From Georgenia satyanarayanai (lineage in GTDB: Bacteria > Actinomycetota > Actinomycetes > Actinomycetales > Actinomycetaceae): a stretch of 64,000 bases of DNA. Below are positions 43,098-51,035 of the stretch, one piece after another; within the stretch, counting starts at the first letter, position 1; every line of letters starts with the position of its first letter. The stretch covers positions 248,001 through 312,000 of the forward strand of contig NZ_JAMBNZ010000003.1 in the NCBI RefSeq assembly GCF_023715365.1, given 5' to 3'. The notes under the pieces were generated by a model. It made no database searches. It was not told where the DNA came from and saw only the letters and a program-made list of their open reading frames with translations. The position numbers and the translations under genes were made by a program.

Positions 43098-43772
43098 TCA
43101 GTGGGTGGGGGTCAGGCGGGGGGCCAGGGTGGTGACCCGGCGGGTGAGGTCGGCCAGTGCCTCGTCGAAGGCCTCGGCGTCACCGGCGGCGACCGGGTCG
43201 GGCACCGACCAGTGGATGTCGATCGGGGTGGTGAGCTCCTCGTGGGCGCGGTCGCACACGCTGATGACCAGGTCACCCAAGCTCAGCACGCCGTCGACGT
43301 GCTGGGGGGCCACGCGCGGCAGGTCCAGGCGGTGGCGGCGGGCCACCTCGAGGGCGACCGGGTGAATCGCCTCGGCGGGGTGGGTGCCGGCCGAGGTGAC
43401 GGGCACCGCACTAGCGCGGCGCCACAGCGCCGCGGCCAGGTGGGAGCGGGCGGAGTTGCGGGTGCAGACGAACACGACGCGGGCCACCGCGCGCTGGTCG
43501 CGCGGGGTGATGTGGTCCAGGGCGCCGGGCACGAGCTGGACGTAGTTCCGGCGCCGGTCGGCCTCGGACCTCTTGCGGCTCACGATGCCCTCGCGCTCCA
43601 GGACACCCAGGTGGTGGGCCACCAGGTTCGACGGCGCGCCCAGGATCTCGGCGAGCTCGGAGGGGGAGGCGTCCCCCAGGCTCAGCACATCGACGATCCG
43701 CAGCCGGGCGGGGTCGGCCAGCGCGGCGTGCAGCCGCGCCCGCCCCTCCACGTCACTCCAGTCAGCGTTCAT
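43098..43772 (-). CDS. ArsR-type regulator fused to LMW-phosphatase/ArsC-like domain (left arm)
   Basis: 224 residues in two parts. Residues 1-92 are an ArsR/SmtB winged helix (LSLGDASPSELAEILGAPSN; VAHHLGVLEREGIVSRKRSE). Residues 97-224 are an LMW-phosphatase fold with P-loop VVFVCTRNSARSHLAAAL (Cys103, Arg109) and an acid loop VPDPVAAGD. The usual CVCDL metalloid site of ArsR is missing; the protein has only two cysteines, 103 and 173. The phosphatase pocket may therefore be the sensor or an enzyme. Its start codon lies inside a palindromic operator. Confidence 0.9.
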   Translation of the reverse strand: MNADWSDVEGRARLHAALADPARLRIVDVLSLGDASPSELAEILGAPSNLVAHHLGVLEREGIVSRKRSEADRRRNYVQLVPGALDHITPRDQRAVARVVFVCTRNSARSHLAAALWRRASAVPVTSAGTHPAEAIHPVALEVARRHRLDLPRVAPQHVDGVLSLGDLVISVCDRAHEELTTPIDIHWSVPDPVAAGDAEAFDEALADLTRRVTTLAPRLTPTH

Positions 43773-43783
43773 TGACTCAATGA
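43769..43783 (-). promoter_or_regulatory. Operator over the start of the fusion gene (left arm)
   Basis: Perfect palindrome TCATTGA-n-TCAATGA whose right arm contains the ATG. A -35-like TAGACA, 17-bp spacer and -10-like CATCAT precede it, putting the transcription start at or next to the ATG (leaderless). The same arrangement recurs at 51021-51035. Confidence 0.7.
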
Positions 43784-43821
43784 TGACTGACTGATTCGCG
43801 ATTGTCTAGCCCCGGTGCGGC

Positions 43822-45279
43822 TCAGGGGCCGAGGAGGGTGAGCCAGCCGGCCAGGGCGAGCAGCGTGACCGCGAGGACGGGGATGGTGAGGACGATGCCG
43901 ACCTTGAAGTAGGTGCCCCAGCCGATTTGCATGCCCTTGCGGTCCAGGACCGAGAGCCACAGGAGGGTGGCGAGTGACCCTATGGGGGTGATCTTGGGGC
44001 CGAGGTCGGCGCCGATGACGGCGGCGTAGGCCATCATCTGCTCGGTGAGCCCGCTGGTTGCGGCGGCCTCGATGCCCAGGGCGGCGATGAGGGTGGTGGG
44101 CATGTTGTTCATCACCGAGGACATCCCCGCCACCAGGAAGCCGGTGCCGGCCGCGGTGGCCAGGCCCCCGTGCTCGGCGATGCCCGCGAGGACCTGACCG
44201 AGGTAGTCGGTCAGGCCCTCGTTGCGCAGGCCGTAGACCACCAGGTACATGCCCAGGCTGAACAGCACGATCTGCCACGGCGCGGACCTCACCACCGACC
44301 ACACCGCGATCGTCGGCTCCGAGGTGGTGATGGTCCCCGCCGGTGCGGGGGTGGTCCTGCCGCCAGGAGCAGAGGTGGTGCCGGGCGAGGGCCGGCCACC
44401 ACCACCGCGCACCGGGACCGTCACCAGGTCGTCGTCGGTGGCGGCGGGACGGATCTGGGCGCGCCGGAAGAGCGGGCGCGGGCGGCGGGCGGCGATGAGC
44501 GCCAGGACGACGGCACACAGGGCGGCCACGGCGGCCACGGGGATCCCGATGGCGTCGGCGGCGAAGTAGCCGACCAGCAGCGCGCCCAGGACGACGACGC
44601 CCGCGCGGAACGTCGTCGGGTCGGTCACCGCCTCGGGCGGGCGACGCAGCGCCGTCACGTCGTAGCGGCCGGGGATGGACTTGCGGAAGAACAGCCGCAG
44701 CACCACCAGGCTCGCGCCCAACGAGACCAGCGCCACGGGCACCATGACCAGGGCGTAGCGGGCGAAGCCGATGCCGAAGAAGTCGGCGATGACGATGTTG
44801 ACGAGGTTGGACACCACGAACGGCAGGCTGGTGGTGTCGGCGATGAAGCCGGTGGCGATGACCAGCCCGAAGGCCACCGCCGGGAAGAACCGCAGCGCCA
44901 GGATCATCTGGAAGACGATCGGGGTCATCACCAGGGCCGCGCCGTCGTTGGCGAACAGCGCCGCCACCGCCGCCCCGAGGACGACGATGAGGTTGAACAG
45001 GGCGCTGCCGTTGCCGCGCGCCCAGCGTGCCACGTGCAGGGCGGCCCACTCGAAGAAGCCGGCCTCGTCCAGGATCGAGCAGATGATGATGACCGCGACG
45101 AAGGTCAGCGTCGCGTTCCACACGATGTCCCACACCACCGGGATGTCACCGAGCTGGACCACCCCGGCGATGAGCGCGACCGCCGCGCCGCCCAGCGCGC
45201 TCCACCCGATACCGAGGCCCTTGGGCTGCCAGATCACCAGGACCAGGGTGGCGAGGAAGATCCCCACGGCTAGCAGCAC
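43822..45279 (-). CDS. arsB: ArsB-type arsenite efflux permease (left arm)
   Basis: 485-residue carrier of the ion-transporter superfamily, ~11 helices. Conserved parts include [40 protein letters not shown] and the C-terminal [20 protein letters not shown] and [21 protein letters not shown] cytoplasmic loop (residues ~255-315) is enriched in Pro, Thr and Gly ([20 protein letters not shown]) and is the part that differs most from the right copy. Start GTG. Exports As(III)/Sb(III). Confidence 0.9.
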   Translation of the reverse strand: MLLAVGIFLATLVLVIWQPKGLGIGWSALGGAAVALIAGVVQLGDIPVVWDIVWNATLTFVAVIIICSILDEAGFFEWAALHVARWARGNGSALFNLIVVLGAAVAALFANDGAALVMTPIVFQMILALRFFPAVAFGLVIATGFIADTTSLPFVVSNLVNIVIADFFGIGFARYALVMVPVALVSLGASLVVLRLFFRKSIPGRYDVTALRRPPEAVTDPTTFRAGVVVLGALLVGYFAADAIGIPVAAVAALCAVVLALIAARRPRPLFRRAQIRPAATDDDLVTVPVRGGGGRPSPGTTSAPGGRTTPAPAGTITTSEPTIAVWSVVRSAPWQIVLFSLGMYLVVYGLRNEGLTDYLGQVLAGIAEHGGLATAAGTGFLVAGMSSVMNNMPTTLIAALGIEAAATSGLTEQMMAYAAVIGADLGPKITPIGSLATLLWLSVLDRKGMQIGWGTYFKVGIVLTIPVLAVTLLALAGWLTLLGP

Positions 45280-45388
45280 GGCGCACCCCCGACCGCAAAG
45301 CGGGAGGTCCCGGCCGGCTGGGCGCCGGGTGCCTCATGTCGAGAGTCGAGTGCGGGTGTCACCGTCTGGTGTCCTTCCGTCGCGCGGG

Positions 45389-45421
45389 CGAGCCCTGCCC
45401 TCAGGGGGAGGGCAGGGCTCG
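45389..45421 (-). terminator. Intercistronic hairpin between flavoprotein gene and arsB (left arm)
   Basis: A perfect 14-bp stem CGAGCCCTGCCCTC/GAGGGCAGGGCTCG with loop AGGGG. It sits between the flavoprotein stop and the arsB start and could act as a partial terminator or an RNA processing site. A structural equivalent with different stem sequence lies at 49378-49415. Confidence 0.7.
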
Positions 45422-45442
45422 ACCTGTGATCGTTAAGTTCGT

Positions 45443-46831
45443 TCAAAGGGCGGTGCGGCCGTGGGCGAAGCCGGTGGGGAAGCCGATGAGCGCGGGCTCG
45501 GCCGGCGCCCCGCAGCAGTCACCGGCCGCCTCCGGGGCGATGCTCAGGCTGCCGTCGGCCTCCACCACCGGGGTCGCGGTGGAGCACACCCCGGTCTCGG
45601 GCAGTGCCAGCTCCAGCGTGGACGCGGCGGCGCTGTCCCCGGCGAGCTGGGCGACGATCGATCGCACCTGCTCATACCCGGTGGCCAGCAGGAACGTGGG
45701 GGCGCGGCCGTAGGACTTCATGCCCGCGATGTAGAAGTCGGGCTCCGGGTGGGCCAGCACGTCCGCGCCGTGCGCGGGAACCGTCCCACAGGAGTGGAAC
45801 TCCGGGTCGATGAGCGGAGCGAGCCGGCTCGGTGCCTCGACTCCCGGGTCCAGGTCCAGGCGCAGCTCACGCAGCATCGCCAGGTCCGGGCGGAAGCCCG
45901 TCGCGCCCGCGACGGCGTCCACCGCCAGTCGGCACTCACCCTCGCGCGTGGTGAGTGTCAGCTCCAGCCGGTCCCCGACCGGCCGCATCGCGGTGATCGT
46001 GGCCGACGCCATGAGCTCGACCTCACCGGCCTCCACCGCCCGCCGCAGCTGGGAGCCGAGCATGCCGCGGGCCGGCAGCCCATCGGCGTCACCGCCGCCG
46101 TAGGCCCGCTCGACCGAGGAGCCCCGCACCAGCCAGGTCACCCGGGTGCCCGGCTCGGCGCGACGCAGCTGGGCCAGGGACAGCAGCGTGTTCGCCGCCG
46201 AGTGCCCGGCGCCCACGACCACGACGTGCTTGCCGGCCGCCCTCTCCCGGTCCCGCCCGAGCACGTCGGGCAGTGGGCCGAGGAGGAAGGAGGCGGCGTC
46301 GGTCTCGCCCAGGGCGGGCAGCCCGGCCGTGCCCAGCGGGTTGGTCTGGGACCAGGTGCCCGAGGCGTCGATCACGGCCCGGGCCCGGTAGTCCACCACC
46401 TCGCCGTCGACCGTGGCGCGCACAAGGAACGGGCGCTCGGCGCGGCCGCGGCCGTGGGTCTTGTCCAGGCCATCGCGGCTCACCGCCACCACCCGTGCCC
46501 CTGTCACGATCCGCCCCTGCAGGGCGGCCGTTCGGGCCAGCGGCTCGAGGTAGTCACTGACCAGCTCGCCACCGGTGGGCAGGCGCTTGGGGGCCGGCTC
46601 CTGCCAGCCCGCCTCCTCCAGCAGGCGGCGCGCGGCGGCGTCGACGTTGAACTGCCACGGCGAGAACAGCCGAACGTGGGCCCACTGCCGCACCGCCGCG
46701 GCCACCGAGTCCCCGGCCTCCAGCACCAGCGGCTCCAGGCCCCGCTCGACCAGATGGGCGGCGGACGCCAGGCCCACCGGGCCGGCGCCGATCACGATCA
46801 CAGGCAGCGACGTCGTTGTAGTCGAGGACAT
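45443..46831 (-). CDS. FAD-dependent NAD(P)-binding oxidoreductase, ArsO-like (left arm)
   Basis: 462-residue flavoprotein, first gene of the left minus-strand operon. FAD motif VIVIGAGPVGLASAAHLVER, a second nucleotide motif KHVVVVGAGHSAANTLLSLA and a TGFRPD motif match flavin monooxygenases/pyridine disulfide-like oxidoreductases. Such proteins next to arsB are often called ArsO; the reaction is unproven. The C terminus holds Cys residues (GVCSTATPVVEADG; AAGDCCGAPAE) suited to metalloid thiol chemistry. The start follows AAGGACC. Confidence 0.85.
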   Translation of the reverse strand: MSSTTTTSLPVIVIGAGPVGLASAAHLVERGLEPLVLEAGDSVAAAVRQWAHVRLFSPWQFNVDAAARRLLEEAGWQEPAPKRLPTGGELVSDYLEPLARTAALQGRIVTGARVVAVSRDGLDKTHGRGRAERPFLVRATVDGEVVDYRARAVIDASGTWSQTNPLGTAGLPALGETDAASFLLGPLPDVLGRDRERAAGKHVVVVGAGHSAANTLLSLAQLRRAEPGTRVTWLVRGSSVERAYGGGDADGLPARGMLGSQLRRAVEAGEVELMASATITAMRPVGDRLELTLTTREGECRLAVDAVAGATGFRPDLAMLRELRLDLDPGVEAPSRLAPLIDPEFHSCGTVPAHGADVLAHPEPDFYIAGMKSYGRAPTFLLATGYEQVRSIVAQLAGDSAAASTLELALPETGVCSTATPVVEADGSLSIAPEAAGDCCGAPAEPALIGFPTGFAHGRTAL

Positions 46832-46870
46832 GGCTGGTCCTTCCCCAGAGGGCACGCCTCGCGCCCTCAC

Positions 46871-46928
46871 ATTGATGGTTATCGATGAGACCAGCGCAGC
46901 ATGGCAGATCGTATCGACAGACGTCAAT
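46871..46928. promoter_or_regulatory. Divergent ars promoter with two ArsR boxes (left arm)
   Basis: Two inverted 16-base sites, ATTGATGGTTATCGAT (46871-46886) and ATCGACAGACGTCAAT (46913-46928), flank the space between the flavoprotein gene and arsR. Each fits ATTGAy-N-TCGAT. ArsR probably binds both and represses both directions until As(III) binds. Same arrangement at 47878-47935. Confidence 0.75.
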
Positions 46929-46948
46929 GTGTAGGGAATGATGGTGTC

Positions 46949-47326
46949 ATGACGGCGATCCAGGGCACACCCGAGCTTGAGGCAGCCTGCTGCGCCCCGC
47001 TCATCCGCGAACCCCTCGCGGATGCTGAGGCCCGCGATCTCGCGACGATGTTCAAGGCGCTGGCCGACCCTGCTCGCCTGCGTCTGCTCTCCCTCATCGC
47101 CTCTCACCAGGGGGGCGAGGCGTGCGTATGCGACCTCACCGAGCCGGTCGATCTGTCCCAGCCGACCGTCTCTCACCATCTGAAAATCCTCACCGACGCC
47201 GGGCTACTCACTCGCGACAAGCGCGGCAAGTGGGCCTACTACGCCGTCGTCCCCGACGCCCTCGACGCCCTCGGCGAGATCCTTCGGGTCGAACACCAAG
47301 GCAACCGTCCCACCAGCTGCTGCTAA
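46949..47326 (+). CDS. arsR: ArsR arsenite-responsive repressor (left arm)
   Basis: 125-residue winged-helix repressor. HTH region VDLSQPTVSHHLKILTDAGL; the metal-binding helix carries EACVCDLTEP, the CVC pair of As(III) sensors, with extra cysteines near the N terminus (ACCAPL) and at the C-terminal end (SCC). It faces the right-arm arsR tail to tail across 153 bases. About twelve residues differ from the right copy, mainly at both ends. Confidence 0.93.
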   Translation: MTAIQGTPELEAACCAPLIREPLADAEARDLATMFKALADPARLRLLSLIASHQGGEACVCDLTEPVDLSQPTVSHHLKILTDAGLLTRDKRGKWAYYAVVPDALDALGEILRVEHQGNRPTSCC

Positions 47327-47336
47327 CGACGCTCCG

Positions 47337-47362
47337 TCCCGGTGAAGGATCCTTCACCGGGA
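47337..47362. terminator. 26-bp perfect palindrome after arsR (terminator-like)
   Basis: Fully self-complementary: TCCCGGTGAAGGA followed by its reverse complement. As RNA it gives an ~11-bp stem with a GATC loop 10 bases after the left arsR stop. It is the head of repeat copy 2. In DNA a gapless palindrome of this size can extrude a cruciform. Confidence 0.75.
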
Positions 47363-47424
47363 TGGAGGCAGGCAGCAGACCGGAGGAGCAAGCGTCGTGT
47401 TGGGGTACACCCTGCGCAACAGAT
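47338..47424 (+). repeat. Copy 2 of ~85-bp island repeat, between the two arms
   Basis: Direct repeat of 40551-40630. Identical blocks include GGCAGCAGACCGGAGGA and TTGGGGTACACCCTGCGC. It begins just where the homology between left and right arms (after the arsR stop) ends, so it marks the junction of the two operons. Confidence 0.85.
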
Positions 47425-47479
47425 CTGTGGCGAGATGTCTTGGATCTCAATGCAGTGGTCCGGGCGGCTTTGGGCGTCG

Positions 47480-47857
47480 CTAGCAGCAGCTGGCGGGGCC
47501 GCTGGCCTGGTGTTCGACGCGGAGGACCTCGCCGAGGGTGTCGAGGGCCTGGGGGACGACGGCGTAGTAGGCCCACTTGCCGCGCTTGTCTCGGGTGAGC
47601 AGCCCGGCGTCGGTGAGGATCTTGAGGTGGTGGGAGACGGTGGGCTGGGACAGGTCAACTGGCTCGGTGAGGTCGCAGACGCATGCCTCCCCTCCTTGGT
47701 GGGAGGCGATGATGGAGAGCAGGCGCAGGCGGGCGGGGTCGGCCAGGGCCTTGAACATCGTTGCGAGGTCGCGCGCCTGGCCGTCCGCGAGGGGCTCGCG
47801 GATGAGCGGGGCGCAGCAGACCGCCTCAAGCTCGGGAGTGTCCTGGATCGCCGTCAT
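47480..47857 (-). CDS. arsR: ArsR arsenite-responsive repressor (right arm)
   Basis: 125 residues, same fold and cysteine set as the left copy (AVCCAPL, EACVCDLTEP, ASCC end). The recognition helix VDLSQPTVSHHLKILTDAGL is identical in both, so the two repressors should bind each other's operators and cross-regulate. Confidence 0.93.
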   Translation of the reverse strand: MTAIQDTPELEAVCCAPLIREPLADGQARDLATMFKALADPARLRLLSIIASHQGGEACVCDLTEPVDLSQPTVSHHLKILTDAGLLTRDKRGKWAYYAVVPQALDTLGEVLRVEHQASGPASCC

Positions 47858-47877
47858 GACACCATCATCCCCCACAG

Positions 47878-47935
47878 ATTGACGTCTGTCGATACGATCT
47901 GCCATGCTGCGCGGGTCTCATCGAGAACCATCAAT
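47878..47935. promoter_or_regulatory. Divergent ars promoter with two ArsR boxes (right arm)
   Basis: ATTGACGTCTGTCGAT (47878-47893) and ATCGAGAACCATCAAT (47920-47935) form the inverted site pair, as in the left arm. The spacer sequence between boxes is also largely conserved. Confidence 0.75.
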
Positions 47936-47974
47936 GTGAGAGTGCCTGTCGTGCTCTCTGGGGAGGGACCAGCT

Positions 47975-49360
47975 ATGTCCTCGGCTACAACGATGTCGTT
48001 GCCGGTGATCGTGATCGGCGCTGGCCCGGTGGGCCTGGCGGCCGCTGCTCACCTCGTGGAGCGAGGCCTGGAGCCTCTCGTGCTGGAGGCCGGGGACTCG
48101 GTGGGCGCGGCGGTGCGGCAGTGGGCCCATGTTCGGCTGTTCTCGCCGTGGCAGTTCAACGTCGACGGCGCCGCGCGCCGCCTGCTGGAGGCGGAGGGCT
48201 GGCAGGAGCCGGGCGCCAAGCGCCTGCCGACCGGTGGTGAGCTCCTCAGCGACTACCTCGAGCCGCTGGCCGGCACGGCCGCCCTGCAGGGGCGGATCGT
48301 GACCGGGGCGCGGGTGATGGCAGTGAGCCGAGACGGCATGGACAAGACCCACGGCCGCGGCCGCGCCGAGCGCCCGTTCCTGGTGCGCGCCACGGTCGAC
48401 GGCGAGGTGGTGGACTACCGGGCCCGGGCCGTGATCGACGCCTCGGGCACCTGGTCCCAGACCAACCCGCTGGGCACGGCCGGACTGCCAGCACCGGGCG
48501 AGGCCGAGGCCGCCGCCTTCCTCCTCGGCCCGCTACCCGACGTGCTCGGGCGGGACCGGGAGCGGGCGGCCGGCAAGCACGTCGTGGTCGTGGGCGCCGG
48601 GCACTCGGCGGCGAACACGCTGCTGTCCCTGGCCCAGCTGCGTCGCGCCGAGCCGGGCACCCGGGTGACCTGGTTGGTGCGGGGCGCCTCGGTCGAGCGG
48701 GCCTACGGCGGCGGTGACGCCGATGGGCTGCCGGCCCGCGGCATGCTCGGCTCCCAGCTACGGCGCGCGGTGGAGGCGGGCGAGGTCGAGCTCATGACGT
48801 CGGCCACGATCACCGCCATGCACCCGGCCGGGGACCGCCTGGAGCTGACGCTCGCCACGCCCGAGGGTGAGCGCCGCCTGGTGGTGGACGGGGTCGCGGG
48901 CGCGACGGGGTTCCGGCCGGACCTGGCGATGCTGCGCGAGCTGCGCCTGGAGCTCGACCCGGGAGTCGAGGCACCCAGCCGCCTCGCCCCGCTCATCGAC
49001 CCGGAGTTCCACTCCTGTGGGACGGTTCCCGCCCATGGCGCGGACGTGCTGGCCCACCCGGAGCCCGACTTCTACATCGCCGGCATGAAGTCCTACGGCC
49101 GCGCCCCCACGTTCCTACTGGCTACCGGGTATGAGCAAGTCCGCTCGATCGTCGCCCAGCTGGCCGGCGACACGGCCGCCGCGACGACGCTCGAGCTCGA
49201 GTTGCCCGAGACCGGGGTGTGCTCCACCGCGACCCCGGTGGTGGAGGCCGACGGGAGCCTGAGCATCGCCCCGGACGCGGCCAGTGACTGCTGCGCCGCG
49301 CCGGAGCCCCAGCTCATCGGGTTCCCTACCGGCTTCGCCCACGGCCGCACCGCCCTCTGA
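47975..49360 (+). CDS. FAD-dependent NAD(P)-binding oxidoreductase, ArsO-like (right arm)
   Basis: 461 residues, counterpart of the left-arm flavoprotein: FAD motif VIVIGAGPVGLAAAAHLVER, NAD(P) motif HVVVVGAGHSAANTLLSLAQ, and C-terminal cysteines (SDCCAAPEP). The start is the ATG following GGGAGGGACC. A long open stretch upstream in the same frame runs over antisense arsR and is not coding. Role as for the left copy: a putative redox enzyme for arsenicals, unproven. Confidence 0.85.
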   Translation: MSSATTMSLPVIVIGAGPVGLAAAAHLVERGLEPLVLEAGDSVGAAVRQWAHVRLFSPWQFNVDGAARRLLEAEGWQEPGAKRLPTGGELLSDYLEPLAGTAALQGRIVTGARVMAVSRDGMDKTHGRGRAERPFLVRATVDGEVVDYRARAVIDASGTWSQTNPLGTAGLPAPGEAEAAAFLLGPLPDVLGRDRERAAGKHVVVVGAGHSAANTLLSLAQLRRAEPGTRVTWLVRGASVERAYGGGDADGLPARGMLGSQLRRAVEAGEVELMTSATITAMHPAGDRLELTLATPEGERRLVVDGVAGATGFRPDLAMLRELRLELDPGVEAPSRLAPLIDPEFHSCGTVPAHGADVLAHPEPDFYIAGMKSYGRAPTFLLATGYEQVRSIVAQLAGDTAAATTLELELPETGVCSTATPVVEADGSLSIAPDAASDCCAAPEPQLIGFPTGFAHGRTAL

Positions 49361-49377
49361 CCCACCGCAACCCCCAG

Positions 49378-49415
49378 GCTGAGCCCTGCCCTCACCCGCG
49401 AGCACAGGACTCAGC
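49378..49415 (+). terminator. Intercistronic hairpin (right arm)
   Basis: GCTGAGcCCTG pairs with CAGGaCTCAGC (10 of 11 positions) around a loop. It occupies the same place as the left-arm hairpin, but the stem is formed by different base pairs, which argues that the structure is selected. Downstream, AAGGACACCAGACGGTGACA is shared by both arms. Confidence 0.6.
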
Positions 49416-49522
49416 CGCGCGACGGAAGGACACCAGACGGTGACACCCGCACTCGACCCTCGTCATGAGGCCCCCGGCGCCCAGCCGCTCGGGACCTACC
49501 CCTTCGCGGTCGGCGGTGCGCC

Positions 49523-50983
49523 GTGCTGCTAGCCGTGGGGATATTCCTCGCCACCCTGGTCCTGGTGATCTGGCAGCCCAAGGGGCTGGGCATCGGGTGG
49601 AGCGCGCTGGGCGGTGCCGCGGTCGCGCTGGTCGCCGGGGTGGTGCACCTGAGCGACGTCCCGGTGGTGTGGGACATCGTGCGGAACGCGACGCTGACGT
49701 TCGTCGCGGTCATCATCATCTGCTCGATCCTGGATGAGGCCGGCTTCTTCGAGTGGGCGGCCCTGCACGTCGCGCGCTGGGCGCGCGGCAACGGCAGCGC
49801 CCTGTTCAACCTCATCGTCGTGCTCGGCGCGGCGGTCGCTGCGCTCTTCGCCAACGATGGCGCGGCCCTGGTAATGACCCCGATCGTGTTCCAGATGATC
49901 CTGGCGCTGAGGTTTTCGCCCAAGGTTGCCTTCGGGCTGGTTATCGCCACCGGCTTCATCGCCGACACCACCAGCCTGCCGTTCGTGGTGTCCAACCTCG
50001 TCAACATCGTCATCGCCGACTTCTTCGGCATCGGCTTCGCCCGTTACGCGCTGGTCATGGTGCCCGTGGCGCTGGTGTCGTTGGGCGCGAGCCTGGTAGT
50101 GCTGCGGCTCTTCTTCCGCAAGTCCATCCCGGGCCGCTACGACGTCACGGCGCTGCGCCGCCCGCCCGAGGCGGTGGTCGACCCGACGACGTTCCGCGCG
50201 GGCGTCGTCGTTCTCGTCGCGCTGCTGGTCGGCTACTTCGCCGCCGACGCCATCGGGGTGCCGGTCGCGGTGGTGGCCTCCCTGTGCGCGGCCGTTCTGG
50301 CGCTCGTTGCCGCCCGCCGCCCACGCGCACTGTTCCGGCGCCTTGGTGCGCAGATTCGTCCCGCCGCAACGGACGACGACCTGGTGGCGGTCCAGCTGAG
50401 CGGTGGTGGCCGGCCTTCGTTCGGCGCCACCTCCTCTCCTGGCGACGGGGTCACGTCCGCCCCGACCGGCACGATCACCACTGCCGAGCCGGCGATCGCG
50501 GTGTGGTCGGTGATCAGGTCCGCGCCGTGGCAGATCGTGCTGTTCAGCCTGGGGATGTACCTGGTGGTCTACGGCCTGCGCAACGAAGGCCTGACCGACT
50601 ACCTCGGCCAGCTCCTCGCGGGCATCGCCGAGCACGGCGGCCTGGCGACCGCGGCCGGGACAGGCTTCCTGGTGGCGGGGATGTCCTCGGTGATGAACAA
50701 CATGCCCACCACCCTCATCGCCGCCCTGGGCATCGAGGCCGCCGGAACCAGCGGGCTGACCGAGCAGATGATGGCCTACGCCGCCGTCATCGGCGCCGAC
50801 CTGGGCCCCAAGATCACCCCCATCGGCTCCCTGGCCACCCTGCTGTGGCTCTCGGTCCTGGACCGCAAGGGCATGCACATCGGCTGGGGCACCTACTTCA
50901 AGGTCGGCATCGTCCTGACCATCCCCGTCCTGGCCATCACGCTGCTCGCCCTGGCCGGCTGGCTCACCCTCCTGGGCCCCTGA
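49523..50983 (+). CDS. arsB: ArsB-type arsenite efflux permease (right arm)
   Basis: 486 residues, GTG start, same membrane architecture and motifs as the left copy ([40 protein letters not shown]). Differences concentrate in the central loop ([20 protein letters not shown]). The upstream leader of ~160 bases holds the conserved hairpin. Two permeases with near-equal cores suggest a dosage effect rather than new specificity. Confidence 0.9.
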   Translation: MLLAVGIFLATLVLVIWQPKGLGIGWSALGGAAVALVAGVVHLSDVPVVWDIVRNATLTFVAVIIICSILDEAGFFEWAALHVARWARGNGSALFNLIVVLGAAVAALFANDGAALVMTPIVFQMILALRFSPKVAFGLVIATGFIADTTSLPFVVSNLVNIVIADFFGIGFARYALVMVPVALVSLGASLVVLRLFFRKSIPGRYDVTALRRPPEAVVDPTTFRAGVVVLVALLVGYFAADAIGVPVAVVASLCAAVLALVAARRPRALFRRLGAQIRPAATDDDLVAVQLSGGGRPSFGATSSPGDGVTSAPTGTITTAEPAIAVWSVIRSAPWQIVLFSLGMYLVVYGLRNEGLTDYLGQLLAGIAEHGGLATAAGTGFLVAGMSSVMNNMPTTLIAALGIEAAGTSGLTEQMMAYAAVIGADLGPKITPIGSLATLLWLSVLDRKGMHIGWGTYFKVGIVLTIPVLAITLLALAGWLTLLGP

Positions 50984-51020
50984 GCCGACCAGGACTAGAC
51001 AACCATCGGCCAGTCAGTGA

Positions 51021-51035
51021 TCATTGAGTCAATGA
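51021..51035 (+). promoter_or_regulatory. Operator over the start of the fusion gene (right arm)
   Basis: TCATTGA-G-TCAATGA, a perfect 7-bp-arm palindrome including the ATG. Preceded by TAGACA, 17 bases and GATCAT, as in the left arm, so a leaderless transcript is predicted. Confidence 0.7.

Larger units (their letters stand above)
41632..47326 (-). repeat. Left arm of inverted arsenic-operon pair
   Basis: This arm carries, from outside to centre, trxB, arsC, arsR-phosphatase fusion, arsB and flavoprotein on the minus strand and arsR on the plus strand. The same genes in mirror order fill 47480-53169. Equivalent start codons (46831/47975; 46949/47857) share a midpoint at 47403. Protein differences by eye run from 3 in 136 (ArsC) to roughly one in ten (TrxB, ArsR). 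Confidence 0.92.

Noticed and set aside
47342-47974. In-frame N-terminal extension of the right-arm flavoprotein
   Set aside because: It runs over antisense arsR and the repeat, has no relation to flavoproteins, and the left copy and FAD motif agree with the start at 47975.
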